DNA of 61,529 nucleotides. Origin: Flavobacterium sp. Root935. GTDB lineage: Bacteria > Bacteroidota > Bacteroidia > Flavobacteriales > Flavobacteriaceae. Where the stretch lies: positions 510,280 to 571,808 of the forward strand of contig NZ_LMJL01000012.1 of NCBI RefSeq assembly GCF_001429295.1, written 5' to 3'. Position numbers and translations under genes: made by a program. The notes below the pieces were generated by a model that saw only the letters and a program-made list of their open reading frames with translations, did not search any database and was not told the DNA's origin. Of the stretch, positions 1 to 8,013 are shown in pieces. Every line of letters starts with the position of its first letter. Within the stretch, counting starts at the first letter, position 1.

Positions 1-16
1 CACCATTAACTCAACC

Positions 17-568
17 CTATTTTTTCTTATTCTTTTTTGCTTTAGATCTTTTCGCTTTCTTCTTCGCGATTTTTTTCGCTTTAGCTTTATCCTTTGCTTT
101 TTTGGCTTTGTCTTTCTTTTTAGCTTTAGCTTTTAGTTTTGCTTTTTTAGCCTTTTCTTTCTTTTTATCTTTCGCTTTTTCTTTTCTTTTAGCAACTGCT
201 GCTTTTTTCTTTTTCAGTTTTTCTTTTTTCTCAGCTAACTGTTTTTTCTCTTTTTCTTTCATCTTTTTATTCTTCTTTTTGGTTTTAGATTTATCTCCAC
301 TTTCTTCAACTGATTCTTCATCAGTTTCTGATGATACTGCATCATCTGTTATCTCTTCTTCTTTTTTCTGTTCTTCAATGACTTCAACAGTTTGTGCTGT
401 TTTTTTTGAAGACCTTTTAGTTTTAGTTTTTGACTCGGAATCACCTTCTGTAGAAACTGATTCATTTTCTGAATTTAGAGTGGGATTTTGCTCGTTTTCA
501 TCATTAGAGATAACTGGATTAACATCTACCTCTTGATCGACTTCATTCGTAAGTACATTTTTCGTCAT
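17..568 (-). CDS. Lysine-rich low-complexity protein, histone H1-like tail
   Basis: 183 residues, not recognised as a named family. The first 100 residues are acidic and Ser/Thr/Glu-rich. The last 85 are almost only Lys and Ala with some Arg, in KKAK/KAKAKK runs like the tails of bacterial histone H1-like or polycationic nucleoid proteins. There is no signal peptide or membrane segment, so it is probably cytoplasmic. Binding of DNA, RNA or another polyanion by the tail is inferred from composition only. The gene is complete (ATG at 568, stop at 17) and stands alone, divergent from the AraC gene across a 338-base AT-rich gap. The antisense frame is also open, but only because the codons are so biased. 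Confidence 0.6.
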   Translation of the reverse strand: MTKNVLTNEVDQEVDVNPVISNDENEQNPTLNSENESVSTEGDSESKTKTKRSSKKTAQTVEVIEEQKKEEEITDDAVSSETDEESVEESGDKSKTKKKNKKMKEKEKKQLAEKKEKLKKKKAAVAKRKEKAKDKKKEKAKKAKLKAKAKKKDKAKKAKDKAKAKKIAKKKAKRSKAKKNKKK

Positions 569-906
569 TATTATCTTAATTTTTAAAATTTATTTTAATC
601 AATTTTGAATTATACTAATTTTCAATGTTACCAAACTGTTAAATTAACATTAAAAAATAATAACCAAAGATAGATTGAAAAAGAGATTCGCCAATGTTAA
701 GTTTTTCATCCAAACCAAAAATCAAATATAAAGAACTAATAATCAATATATTACCCAATGTTAAGTTTTTTATGTATAAATTTTAAAAGATAAACAAGCT
801 TTTACAAGCCATTAAAAGCCTGTTCTATTTATAAAATTGAAGAACAATTTGTATAATTTCGTCTTTCGATACTAAGAAAACATCTATAATCATTGTTCTT
901 ATTACA
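569..906. other. AT-rich intergenic region with a spaced direct repeat
   Basis: A 338-base gap between divergent genes, with no gene seen. A 19-base direct repeat, CCAATGTTAAGTTTTTnAT, occurs at 691-709 and 755-773. The copies are 64 bases apart, close to six helical turns, and a shorter CAATGTTA lies near 622. The spacing and position would suit binding sites for a regulator of one of the flanking genes. No convincing -33/-7 promoter pair was found. Confidence 0.45.
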
Positions 907-1665
907 ATGCACGACAAATTAGAGTACAAATCAATTCAGCCTAAACAAGATCTTTCGTATTTTGTGGATAGCTTTTGGTGCATTCGTAATGCCTCTGATA
1001 AAACTCTGGAAACAATTGGTCTGCCCGACGGCCGTATTGATCTATCTTTGCTTCAATCTCCTGAGGAATCTTTTAGAATTATGCTTCTTGGATTAGGGAC
1101 GAAACAATATGAAAAAGGAAGAATTCCTGCCAACAGCCTTACCTTTGTTATCAGCTTCAAACTTCCTGCTGTCGAATATGTTTTTCATGAATCTATTTCA
1201 GATCTTTTAAATTCTGGAAAAAAATTAGAAAACAATTTCTGGGAATTCAATGAAAATGATTTAGAAGATTTTGAATTGTTCTGTGAAAAAGCCTCTCTTA
1301 AAATTGAGTCTTTATTATTAAAAGAAATAGAAACTCGAAAACAGAAACTATTCAGCCTTATCTATCAAACACATGGCGTAATGACGGTAAAAGAATTATC
1401 TGAAAAATCCAGCTGGAGCAGCCGCCAGATTAACCGTTATTTTAATACGTATTTTGGAATTTCATTAAAAGGATTCTGCTCTATCCTTCGTTTCCGTGCT
1501 TCGCTGGAACATATTGCAAAAGGAAAACTTTTTCCCGAAGAAAACTTTTCAGACCAGACGCATTTTATTAGAGAGGTCAAAAAAATTTCTGGTTCTCTTC
1601 CTAAAGAATTATTCCAAAACAAAAATGACCGATTTATACTATTATCGGCTCTTTCTTCAAAATAA
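907..1665 (+). CDS. AraC-family transcriptional regulator
   Basis: 252 residues. The N-terminal ~110 residues (YFVDSFWCIRN, then LPDGRIDLSLL and IMLLGLGTK) match the sensor domain common in Bacteroidota AraC regulators (DUF6597 type). Residues ~150-240 are the AraC DNA-binding part, with a first helix-turn-helix at VKELSEKSSWSSRQINRYF followed by FGISLKGFCSILRF. It probably acts as a cytoplasmic activator. The flavin monooxygenase gene begins 31 bases downstream on the same strand, so the pair is probably co-transcribed and the regulator may respond to that enzyme's substrate (inference). Confidence 0.85.
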   Translation: MHDKLEYKSIQPKQDLSYFVDSFWCIRNASDKTLETIGLPDGRIDLSLLQSPEESFRIMLLGLGTKQYEKGRIPANSLTFVISFKLPAVEYVFHESISDLLNSGKKLENNFWEFNENDLEDFELFCEKASLKIESLLLKEIETRKQKLFSLIYQTHGVMTVKELSEKSSWSSRQINRYFNTYFGISLKGFCSILRFRASLEHIAKGKLFPEENFSDQTHFIREVKKISGSLPKELFQNKNDRFILLSALSSK

Positions 1666-1696
1666 TTTTGCGGTATAGATTCTAAAAAATCAAACT

Positions 1697-2896
1697 ATGC
1701 TGTTACAAGATAAACAAGCTGCCATTATTGGCGGCGGAATGGGCGGACTATTACTTGCCCGACTTTTACAAATGAAAAATGTAGATGTAAAAGTTTACGA
1801 AAGAGATCTTAATCAAGAAGTTCGAGTGCAAGGCTCTCCTTTAGATTTACATGAAGATTCTGGATTAAAAGCCATGAAACACGCGAATTTACTAGATGAA
1901 TTTTATGCCAATATTCGTCCAAACGCCAGCAAAGCTCTAATTCTTGATAAAGATTTTAAATTGCACTTTGACGAACATAATATTCAAAAAACTGCTGCAA
2001 CACAAATTTTAGGTACTGGCAAAAATTCACTGCAAGACATTTCAAAACCACGTCCTGAAATAGATCGCTCAGCGCTTCGAAACGTTTTATTGAACTCTCT
2101 TCAGTCAGAAACAATTAGCTGGAACAGTCAATTTAGTTGGATGAAAAGGGAAAATGATGGATGGAGACTGCATTTCAAAAACGGAACGAGCACTTATGCC
2201 GATTTAGTCATTGCTGCGGATGGCGCCAATTCTAAAGTTCGTCAGTACCTATCTTTAGAAAAACCTATTTATTCTGGAATTACCATGATCGAAGGAACCA
2301 TTTACAACGCAAAAGAAAACGCACCAAACCTTTTTGAGTTTTCTAAAGGCGGAAAAGTTCTAGCTCTCGGTAACGAACAAACAATAATGTACGGCACAAA
2401 AGGAGATGGCTCGCTTATGTTTTTATTAAGCAGTAAAATTCCTGAAAATTGGATTAAAAAAAGTGATTTAAACTTTAAAGACAATCAAAAGATTTTTGAA
2501 TGGTTCAATGAAGTTTATAAAGAATGGAGTCCGAAGTGGCACGAACTTTTTAAGAGTAATGAATTGTATTTTATACCGCGTCCGCAATACTATTTCCCTT
2601 TAAATCAAGCTTGGAAAACCCAAGCAAACCTAACACTGATTGGAGATGCGGCACACCGTATGCCTCCGTTTGCCGGTAAGGGAGCCAATCTCGCCATGCT
2701 TGATGCCCTGGATCTGGCAGATTTTTTAACGAATGATGAATTTATAGATATCAAAACTGCTATTTCTAGTTTTGAAAAACGAATGCTGGAAAGAGCTGCC
2801 ATAGCCACGAAAGAAACTCTAGAAAATGGAGAACAAATACACTCTAAAGAAGCTTTGGGTAAATTGGTTTCAATATTCAAAGGAGCAAATTTATAA
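1697..2896 (+). CDS. FAD-dependent monooxygenase, Tet(X)-like
   Basis: 399 residues, a full-length class A flavoprotein monooxygenase using FAD and NAD(P)H. It shows the dinucleotide motif GGGMGGLLLA (residues ~12-21), the YERD turn, the DG motif ADLVIAADGANSKVRQYL (~168-185) and the FAD ribose/pyrophosphate motif GDAAHRMPPFAGKGANLAM. By remembered comparison the closest family is the tetracycline destructase Tet(X): the N-terminal LDLH.DSG..AM and the GDAAH region align well. Positions that bind tetracycline in Tet(X) (Gln192, Arg213, His234, Gly236) appear here as Glu199, Lys220, Met241 and Leu243, so the substrate is probably different. It is co-directional with the AraC gene upstream. Confidence 0.85.
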   Translation: MLLQDKQAAIIGGGMGGLLLARLLQMKNVDVKVYERDLNQEVRVQGSPLDLHEDSGLKAMKHANLLDEFYANIRPNASKALILDKDFKLHFDEHNIQKTAATQILGTGKNSLQDISKPRPEIDRSALRNVLLNSLQSETISWNSQFSWMKRENDGWRLHFKNGTSTYADLVIAADGANSKVRQYLSLEKPIYSGITMIEGTIYNAKENAPNLFEFSKGGKVLALGNEQTIMYGTKGDGSLMFLLSSKIPENWIKKSDLNFKDNQKIFEWFNEVYKEWSPKWHELFKSNELYFIPRPQYYFPLNQAWKTQANLTLIGDAAHRMPPFAGKGANLAMLDALDLADFLTNDEFIDIKTAISSFEKRMLERAAIATKETLENGEQIHSKEALGKLVSIFKGANL

Positions 2897-2941
2897 TCTC
2901 TTGTACTAATACAGACTTGAAGCTTTAATTTAATTAAAAGA

Positions 2942-3400
2942 TCACCCTTTCCTATTTTTCAACCAATTATCTATGGGTTCAATAGCAGTATTTATCAGAA
3001 TAACTAAGAGCGTGCAAATTAAAGCTTCAATAAAATAACCAGATGCAGCGGTACTACCTATAGCGGCGCTGCACCAAATTGTAGCTGCAGAATTCAAGCC
3101 ATGTACATTATCACCTTCTCTAAAAATAACTCCCGCACCTAGAAAACCAACTCCCATAACCACCTGAGCAGTGATACGAGTAACATCGATGTTTGGTTCT
3201 GTTTCTGCAACTTTGATAGACAAAAGCACAAAAACTGCTGCCCCAATAGCAACAAGCGTATTTGTTTTTACTCCTGTTTCTTTGTGATGCCATTGTCTTT
3301 CAAAACCAATGGCTAATCCCGCAATTGCAGCCACCACAAGCCGTGTTAAGAATTCTGTTGTACTCAAGTTATATACTTTATAATTATTGAAGTTTAACAC
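2942..3400 (-). CDS. MgtC/SapB-family inner-membrane protein
   Basis: 152 residues with about four membrane segments. The family pattern is clear: FLTRLVVAAIAGLAIGFERQ at the N-terminus, then TNTLVAIGAAVF, MGVGFLGAGVIFREG and LNSAATIWCSAAIG. The family acts in adaptation to low magnesium and control of membrane energetics; some members interact with other membrane proteins. The Salmonella-type C-terminal soluble domain is absent, as in most short members. The ATG overlaps the end of the upstream FabZ-like gene by 17 bases, suggesting translational coupling. Confidence 0.85.
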   Translation of the reverse strand: MLNFNNYKVYNLSTTEFLTRLVVAAIAGLAIGFERQWHHKETGVKTNTLVAIGAAVFVLLSIKVAETEPNIDVTRITAQVVMGVGFLGAGVIFREGDNVHGLNSAATIWCSAAIGSTAASGYFIEALICTLLVILINTAIEPIDNWLKNRKG

Positions 3401-3797
3401 ACATCCATTCGCCTTTTAAAATCAATTTCCCATCTGAAAACGCCTCTCCAGATTGTTTTATGATTTTTTCACTTACACGAATGTTTTTTACTACAAATTT
3501 AACGAGTTTTCCAAATTCAACACCTGCAAAAAATTCTATATGATCCATACTAACTAAACCAAAAACACCATCAGCAAGACCTAACAGCTTTACACCTGCA
3601 CCTCCGCATTGTGCCATTGCCTCTATTAAAATAGTTCCAGGAACAAAATTAAAGTCTGGAAAACTCCCTTGAAGCCAGTTGTCTTTCTGGGTAAAAGTAT
3701 TTAATCCGATAATTGTTTCAGGTGTGTAAGATATAATTTCATCAACAAATAAAAATGGGGCTCTGTGTGGAATTAGATCTTCAATATTTCGACTCAT
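3384..3797 (-). CDS. FabZ-like hotdog-fold protein lacking the catalytic histidine
   Basis: 137 residues, the usual size for 3-hydroxyacyl-ACP dehydratase FabZ. It has the family opening IPHRAPFLFVDEI (~9-21) and the VPGTILIEAMAQCGG helix (~52-66). FabZ uses a His in QGHFP and a Glu 14 residues later. Here the first motif reads QGSFP, so Ser45 replaces the His, while Glu59 is kept at the right distance. This makes ordinary dehydratase activity doubtful and suggests a thioesterase, acyl-binding or altered-lyase role (inference). It is followed by, and overlaps, the MgtC-family gene. Confidence 0.75.
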   Translation of the reverse strand: MSRNIEDLIPHRAPFLFVDEIISYTPETIIGLNTFTQKDNWLQGSFPDFNFVPGTILIEAMAQCGGAGVKLLGLADGVFGLVSMDHIEFFAGVEFGKLVKFVVKNIRVSEKIIKQSGEAFSDGKLILKGEWMCVKLQ

Positions 3798-4504
3798 AAT
3801 TTGTAATTTTCAACAATTTACGAATCTGATCTGAAATAGACAATTTTTTAAATTATATCTCCTTTTAATACCAGTTAAAATCGCTGGCAAAACTTCCAAA
3901 AAAAACAGAAAAATCTAATTGAATTTTAGCAGTAATTGAATTTAAATTAACAATTTTGGCACCAAAAGAGAATTAACATCAGCGTTAGCATCGGTATTTT
4001 TAATATTAAACTTTTAAATTAAATAATTATTATTTAATATTTAATAATTAGATACTTAAACAAACATTATAGATAAAATTTATAGCGGAAAATCATTTAT
4101 AAAAAGTGATTTTTCTATTATAAGTTCATTTTTTGATCTTAGAAAAAGAAACTAATCTACGGCATTAATCCAAGCTATTCCCTCCCCATCATTCAGCAAT
4201 AAATTACAGTAATAAATTATACAATAAACCTTCTGTCAGTTTTAAAAACCACTTCAAAACTAAAAAAATGCTTGTTTAATAATTTTTACATGCTAAAAGA
4301 ATATAAACTTCGTAATCAGCTCCAATGCTAAACCTTCTATTGGCATATATTTTAAAACAAAATATCTTATTAAATTTAAAAACCAAAAATCTAATTACCA
4401 ATAAATTAAATAAACTTATTTAAACAAAAACATTACAATAAATTTAATTTAGATAAATCAACATTTTTTGCGTTATGTAAGATATAAATATATGTCTAGC
4501 TGCT
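3798..4504. other. Long AT-rich intergenic region, no gene seen
   Basis: A 707-base gap between the start of the FabZ-like gene and the end of the LytTR gene. No open frame with coding character was found. It contains an AT-only inverted repeat near 4023-4051 (TAATTATTA facing TAATAATTA) and a weak hairpin at 4088-4115 (GAAAATCA facing TGATTTTTC). These may be promoter or terminator parts. A small RNA cannot be excluded by eye. Confidence 0.35.
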
Positions 4505-5221
4505 TTACTTTATGGTTTTAATTCCCAATAATTGATATAGATCGTCTTTTTTATTCAGAGCAGTCGAAATTGTTTTTCCGTCGATTAACTCCACTACATT
4601 TCCGTTGAGGCTTCTTACAGCTTCGAGATTTAAAATAAAAGAACGCTGTACGCGAAAGAAGGCTGGAAGCTTCAAAACGTCTTCCATTGCTTTTAATGTT
4701 CCTAAGGTGATGTAAGAAGCGCCATTAATTACAAATTTTAAATAATCGCCCTGCGCCTCTACATAAAGAATTTCATTGAGCAGAATCTTGATCAGTTTTC
4801 CTTCTGATTTTATAAAAATACGATCAGAATTGATTTGATGCACTGAGGTTGTTTTCTTTAACGAAAGATATTCTTTTGCACGATTGACCGCTTTTAAAAA
4901 ACGATCAAAACGAACGGGTTTTACCAAATAATCTGCTGCGCCGGTTTCAAATCCGTCTAAAGCAAAATTGCGATGTGCCGTTATAAATATAAGGACTGGT
5001 GGATTTGTAAGCGATCGTACCAATTCTAAACCTGTGAATTTGGGCATTTCGATATCACTAAAAATAATATCAATAGTATTTTCCTCCAGATATATTAAGG
5101 CTTTAGAAGCTTCGCCAAATGAAGCCTGCAGCTCCAAAAATGGAATTTCGCTTATAAAAGATTCTATAATATCTCTCGCAATTGGTTCGTCATCAACGAC
5201 AATGCATTTTAAGTTTTCCAT
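4505..5221 (-). CDS. LytTR-family response regulator
   Basis: 238 residues. The receiver domain covers ~4-120, with acidic pocket Asp10/Asp11, phosphoacceptor Asp56 (FSDIEMP) and the LVKPV lysine. The LytTR DNA-binding domain covers ~138-235 (ILYVEAQGDYLKF, FFRVQRSFILNLEAV). LytTR domains bind short direct repeats in promoters. Its ATG overlaps the stop of the upstream histidine kinase by one base (TAATG), so the two are translationally coupled and surely a cognate pair. Confidence 0.93.
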   Translation of the reverse strand: MENLKCIVVDDEPIARDIIESFISEIPFLELQASFGEASKALIYLEENTIDIIFSDIEMPKFTGLELVRSLTNPPVLIFITAHRNFALDGFETGAADYLVKPVRFDRFLKAVNRAKEYLSLKKTTSVHQINSDRIFIKSEGKLIKILLNEILYVEAQGDYLKFVINGASYITLGTLKAMEDVLKLPAFFRVQRSFILNLEAVRSLNGNVVELIDGKTISTALNKKDDLYQLLGIKTIK

Positions 5222-6390
5222 TACTTTCTTAAAACTATTTTTAGATCGACTTTAAAAGACGAATCTTGTTTTTTAATTTCTAATTTATAATGGTTCGAAT
5301 ATAGGAGCTCTAATCGTTTACGGGAATTCTCTACTCCTATTCCACCAAAATTATTAACCGCAGGACTTTCTTCAAAATCATTTTCTAAAGAAAACCAAAA
5401 GGTATTGTTTTCAATTTTTATATCCAGCTTTACAAATGCCTTTTTAGTGCTTTTTAAGCCATATTTAAAAGCATTTTCAATGAAAGTAAAAGTCAAAAGC
5501 GGTGCGATAAAAAGTCCTGCTGTTTGGTCTTCTCCTTCAATATTTACCTGAATATCTTTATCATCTGCATAACGCATTTTTTCTAAAGCGATGTAATTTT
5601 TTATAAAATCCAATTCTTTTTCCAAACGAACGATATCTGTATTAGATTCATACAAAGTATAACTCATAATATCAGACAAATTCAGAATTAATTCTGGAGC
5701 GAGATTGTCTTTTCTAACTGTAAGTCCATACAAATTATTCAACGTATTAAACAAAAAATGCGGATTAAGCTGTGCTTTCAAAAAATCTTTTTCAATTTGA
5801 ATATTCTGAATTTCTAAAGCTGTTTTTTCTTTCTGAATTTGAAATTTTTTATTGTAAAGCCTTGTAATTTCAACTAAAATTTTAGCAAAACAAAAAGGCG
5901 AAAGAAGCGAAATAATAATGATTGTCTGCGAAAGCATTCTTTTTAATGAAACTGCCTCCAAAAAGGTCTGTTCTGCGCTCATTTTAATTACTCCTTTTAA
6001 TTCCCCAAAAGTAATTTCCAGACCTAAGGTATAATAAAACAAGGAGAAAAAGTATGTTGCTGCCATCCAGACAAAAATCGAAAGCGGAAAAAGTATTAAT
6101 AAAAGAATTATAATTCTGGTTTTGTTTCCCGAAAAAATTTTGGGGAGCAGTAGATAAAATAGCATATAAAATACAATGATATTTACTGCTGCCATTCGGA
6201 AAGTTAGAAGAATGGCATCAAAATAAACCAAATGATATCCAATTACATAACTCAAAAAAAGTAAAATAGAAAACCCCAGCCACATGCAAATGTGCATTAA
6301 AACCCGATTTCTTTTAGTAAAAAACTGATCAAAGTTTAAAGACACAAGTTTGTCTAAAAAATATCCTGAAGTTGTTGTGGTATTTGGCAT
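5221..6390 (-). CDS. LytS/YehU-type sensor histidine kinase
   Basis: 389 residues. About four membrane segments occupy ~30-180 and are followed by a coiled linker. The His_kinase (PF06580-type) phosphoacceptor motif is LNPHFLFNTLNNLYGL (~207-222). The ATPase has an N-box FIENAFKYG and a G-box GGIGVENSRKRLELLY. There is no large extracellular sensor domain, so the signal is probably sensed within or near the membrane. It sits between the CPBP protease gene (29 bases upstream) and the LytTR regulator (one-base overlap), which suggests a three-gene operon. Confidence 0.92.
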   Translation of the reverse strand: MPNTTTTSGYFLDKLVSLNFDQFFTKRNRVLMHICMWLGFSILLFLSYVIGYHLVYFDAILLTFRMAAVNIIVFYMLFYLLLPKIFSGNKTRIIILLLILFPLSIFVWMAATYFFSLFYYTLGLEITFGELKGVIKMSAEQTFLEAVSLKRMLSQTIIIISLLSPFCFAKILVEITRLYNKKFQIQKEKTALEIQNIQIEKDFLKAQLNPHFLFNTLNNLYGLTVRKDNLAPELILNLSDIMSYTLYESNTDIVRLEKELDFIKNYIALEKMRYADDKDIQVNIEGEDQTAGLFIAPLLTFTFIENAFKYGLKSTKKAFVKLDIKIENNTFWFSLENDFEESPAVNNFGGIGVENSRKRLELLYSNHYKLEIKKQDSSFKVDLKIVLRK

Positions 6391-6419
6391 AATTGTAAAG
6401 CAGTTTCAAATATAACTTT

Positions 6420-7157
6420 TTATAAAATTCTAATAACTGCATTGATTAAATTAATTATGTTGTGGCCAAGGATTGAAAAGATTAAATTCCCTGAAAAAAT
6501 CCTAAGAACTGCTAAACTAAAAGAAGAGATTAAAGTAAGATACACAATTGTAATGATGTCAAACTTTAAATGAAAATCCTGATCTAAAACCGCGCCGTGC
6601 GAAACGCCAAATAAAATGGTAATAATTATAAATGACCAGCCCAATTCGACACCACGGTAATTCCATTTTGGAGCAAAAGCCTTATTTAAAAGCCATAGCG
6701 ATATTCCTCTAAGAGCAATTTCTTCTGTTAATCCAGGCATTGTCGCTTGAAAAATAAAAGTTTCTAAATCGAATGTTCCTCCTTTTGGAAACAATATCAG
6801 TTTAAAAACTATGTCAAATAATGTAAAGCCAATAAACATCAGTAAACCAAATTTTAAAGTGGTTTTTGGATTGGTTTGAGCAGTAAATCCGATTTTGATT
6901 CTTTCTTCTTTTGAAACTGAAAACAGTATAATTAAAGATAAAACTAAACTCAAAATTTTTCCTGACCAATTGAACTTTAATCCAAGGAAATCTAATGGCA
7001 ACAGCTCTTTTCCGTAATGCTGCAATAGCATATCGCTAAGAAAATAAAGAACAAAAAACGCTAAGTATTTATAATTTGTTTTTTCTGTTTTGAAATGTGC
7101 AATAACAACAAAAGGAGAAATTAATAATATCCAGAGAAGCGGTGATAATGGTGACAT
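6420..7157 (-). CDS. CPBP-family intramembrane metalloprotease
   Basis: 245 residues from the chosen start. An ATG 33 bases upstream at 7190 would add a short A/T-coded peptide. It is a multi-pass membrane protein with all three Abi/CPBP motifs: TEEIALRG (EExxxR), FGVSHG (FxxxH) and GHNIINL (HxxxN). Relatives include the CAAX prenyl protease Rce1 and bacteriocin self-immunity proteins. It lies 29 bases before the LytS-type kinase, so it may process or sense a peptide linked to that two-component system (inference). The first gene of an operon with the kinase and LytTR regulator. Confidence 0.87.
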   Translation of the reverse strand: MSPLSPLLWILLISPFVVIAHFKTEKTNYKYLAFFVLYFLSDMLLQHYGKELLPLDFLGLKFNWSGKILSLVLSLIILFSVSKEERIKIGFTAQTNPKTTLKFGLLMFIGFTLFDIVFKLILFPKGGTFDLETFIFQATMPGLTEEIALRGISLWLLNKAFAPKWNYRGVELGWSFIIITILFGVSHGAVLDQDFHLKFDIITIVYLTLISSFSLAVLRIFSGNLIFSILGHNIINLINAVIRIL

Positions 7158-7282
7158 AATTTTGATTTTTAAGGTTTTAATTTTAATCAAAAGTATATCG
7201 AGAGTATATCAACTAAAAGTCTGATCGGTAGAAATAGTACTTTTCTCCGTGAAAACATTCTTTCATACGATAAGAGATAATG

Positions 7283-7394
7283 GTTGATGGTTGATGGTTG
7301 GTGGTTGGTGGTTGATGGTTGGTGGTTGATGGTTGGTGGTTCGTAGTTTGGGGTTCGTAGTTTGGGGTTCGTAGTTCGTGGTTTGTGGTTGATA
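7283..7394. repeat. Heptad tandem repeat array (TTGATGG class)
   Basis: Sixteen consecutive 7-base units with perfect phase: TTGATGG and TTGGTGG alternate, then grade into TTCGTAG/TTTGGGG and end with TTGATAG. It lies between the start of the CPBP gene and the end of the downstream DoxX gene. Units vary in bases but never in length, which points to slippage or unequal exchange followed by point mutation. Confidence 0.9.
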
Positions 7395-7440
7395 GTGATC
7401 TTTAATTTTTTAATTCATAATTTTTAATTTTTAATTCACA

Positions 7441-7473
7441 AAAAAAGCCCTAAACTTTAATTTAGAGCTTTTT
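7441..7473 (-). terminator. Rho-independent-type terminator after DoxX gene
   Basis: AAAAAGC and CTAAA face TTTAG and GCTTTTT around a 6-base loop, with one internal mismatch. Read on the minus strand it follows the DoxX stop by about 17 bases and ends in a T run. It would also work weakly on the plus strand. Confidence 0.7.
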
Positions 7474-7489
7474 ATATATTTGTTTGAGT

Positions 7490-7876
7490 TTAGTCCCAAT
7501 TATTGGTTTTCGAAACGGCGTATTTGCCAGCCCCAGTAAAAAATAATGCGATTGCTCCTAAAAGATAAAGCATTAATAGTTCATTAGCATAACCTCCATG
7601 ATCACTTATAGAGAAAATATCTTGTGCATGTGCAACTGCAATGGCTGTTATACAATTGATGGCAAAAATAACCGCTGCAATTCTAGTTCTAAATCCTACT
7701 AAGATAGCAATCGGAGCTAAAACTTCACCAATATAAACAGCATATGCAAATGTTCCCATGTTTTCTACAAGGAAAGAAATTCCATGAAGGATTTTTGAAA
7801 CTCCGTGAAAAAGCATTAATCCACCGATGCTGATACGTAATACTAATAATCCTAAGTCTGTGTTTTTTGAAATCAT
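7490..7876 (-). CDS. DoxX-family membrane protein
   Basis: 128 residues with four membrane segments. Typical DoxX features are LRISIGGLMLFHGVSKILHG at the N-terminus, GEVLAPIAILVGFRTRIAA in the middle, and a closing LYLLGAIALFFTGAGKYAV. DoxX proteins are small inner-membrane proteins linked to quinone or thiol redox processes, with no fixed enzymatic role. It is a single gene with its own terminator, upstream of which lies the convergent-free 3' end of the MDR reductase. A second, unrelated-looking DoxX-type gene lies at 9932. Confidence 0.88.
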   Translation of the reverse strand: MISKNTDLGLLVLRISIGGLMLFHGVSKILHGISFLVENMGTFAYAVYIGEVLAPIAILVGFRTRIAAVIFAINCITAIAVAHAQDIFSISDHGGYANELLMLYLLGAIALFFTGAGKYAVSKTNNWD

Positions 7877-8013
7877 AACAATTTAGTTTTGGTTTAAAAT
7901 TTACCTGCATTTTTGACTTGCAAGACAACTAAAATACAAAATTTTGTTAGGTTTCAAATTTATTATTTAAAACATTCTACATAACTATCTCCAGCTATCT
8001 TAGTGCTTATTTT

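Noticed and set aside
102..536. Plus-strand frame of 144 codons opposite the lysine-rich gene
   Set aside because: It is the antisense of lysine codons (poly-Phe/Leu/Ser) and follows from codon bias. The minus-strand frame has a sensible acidic start.
1697..2896. Calling the Tet(X)-like gene a tetracycline resistance determinant
   Set aside because: Residues contacting tetracycline in Tet(X) are changed at several positions, so resistance is not supported by sequence.
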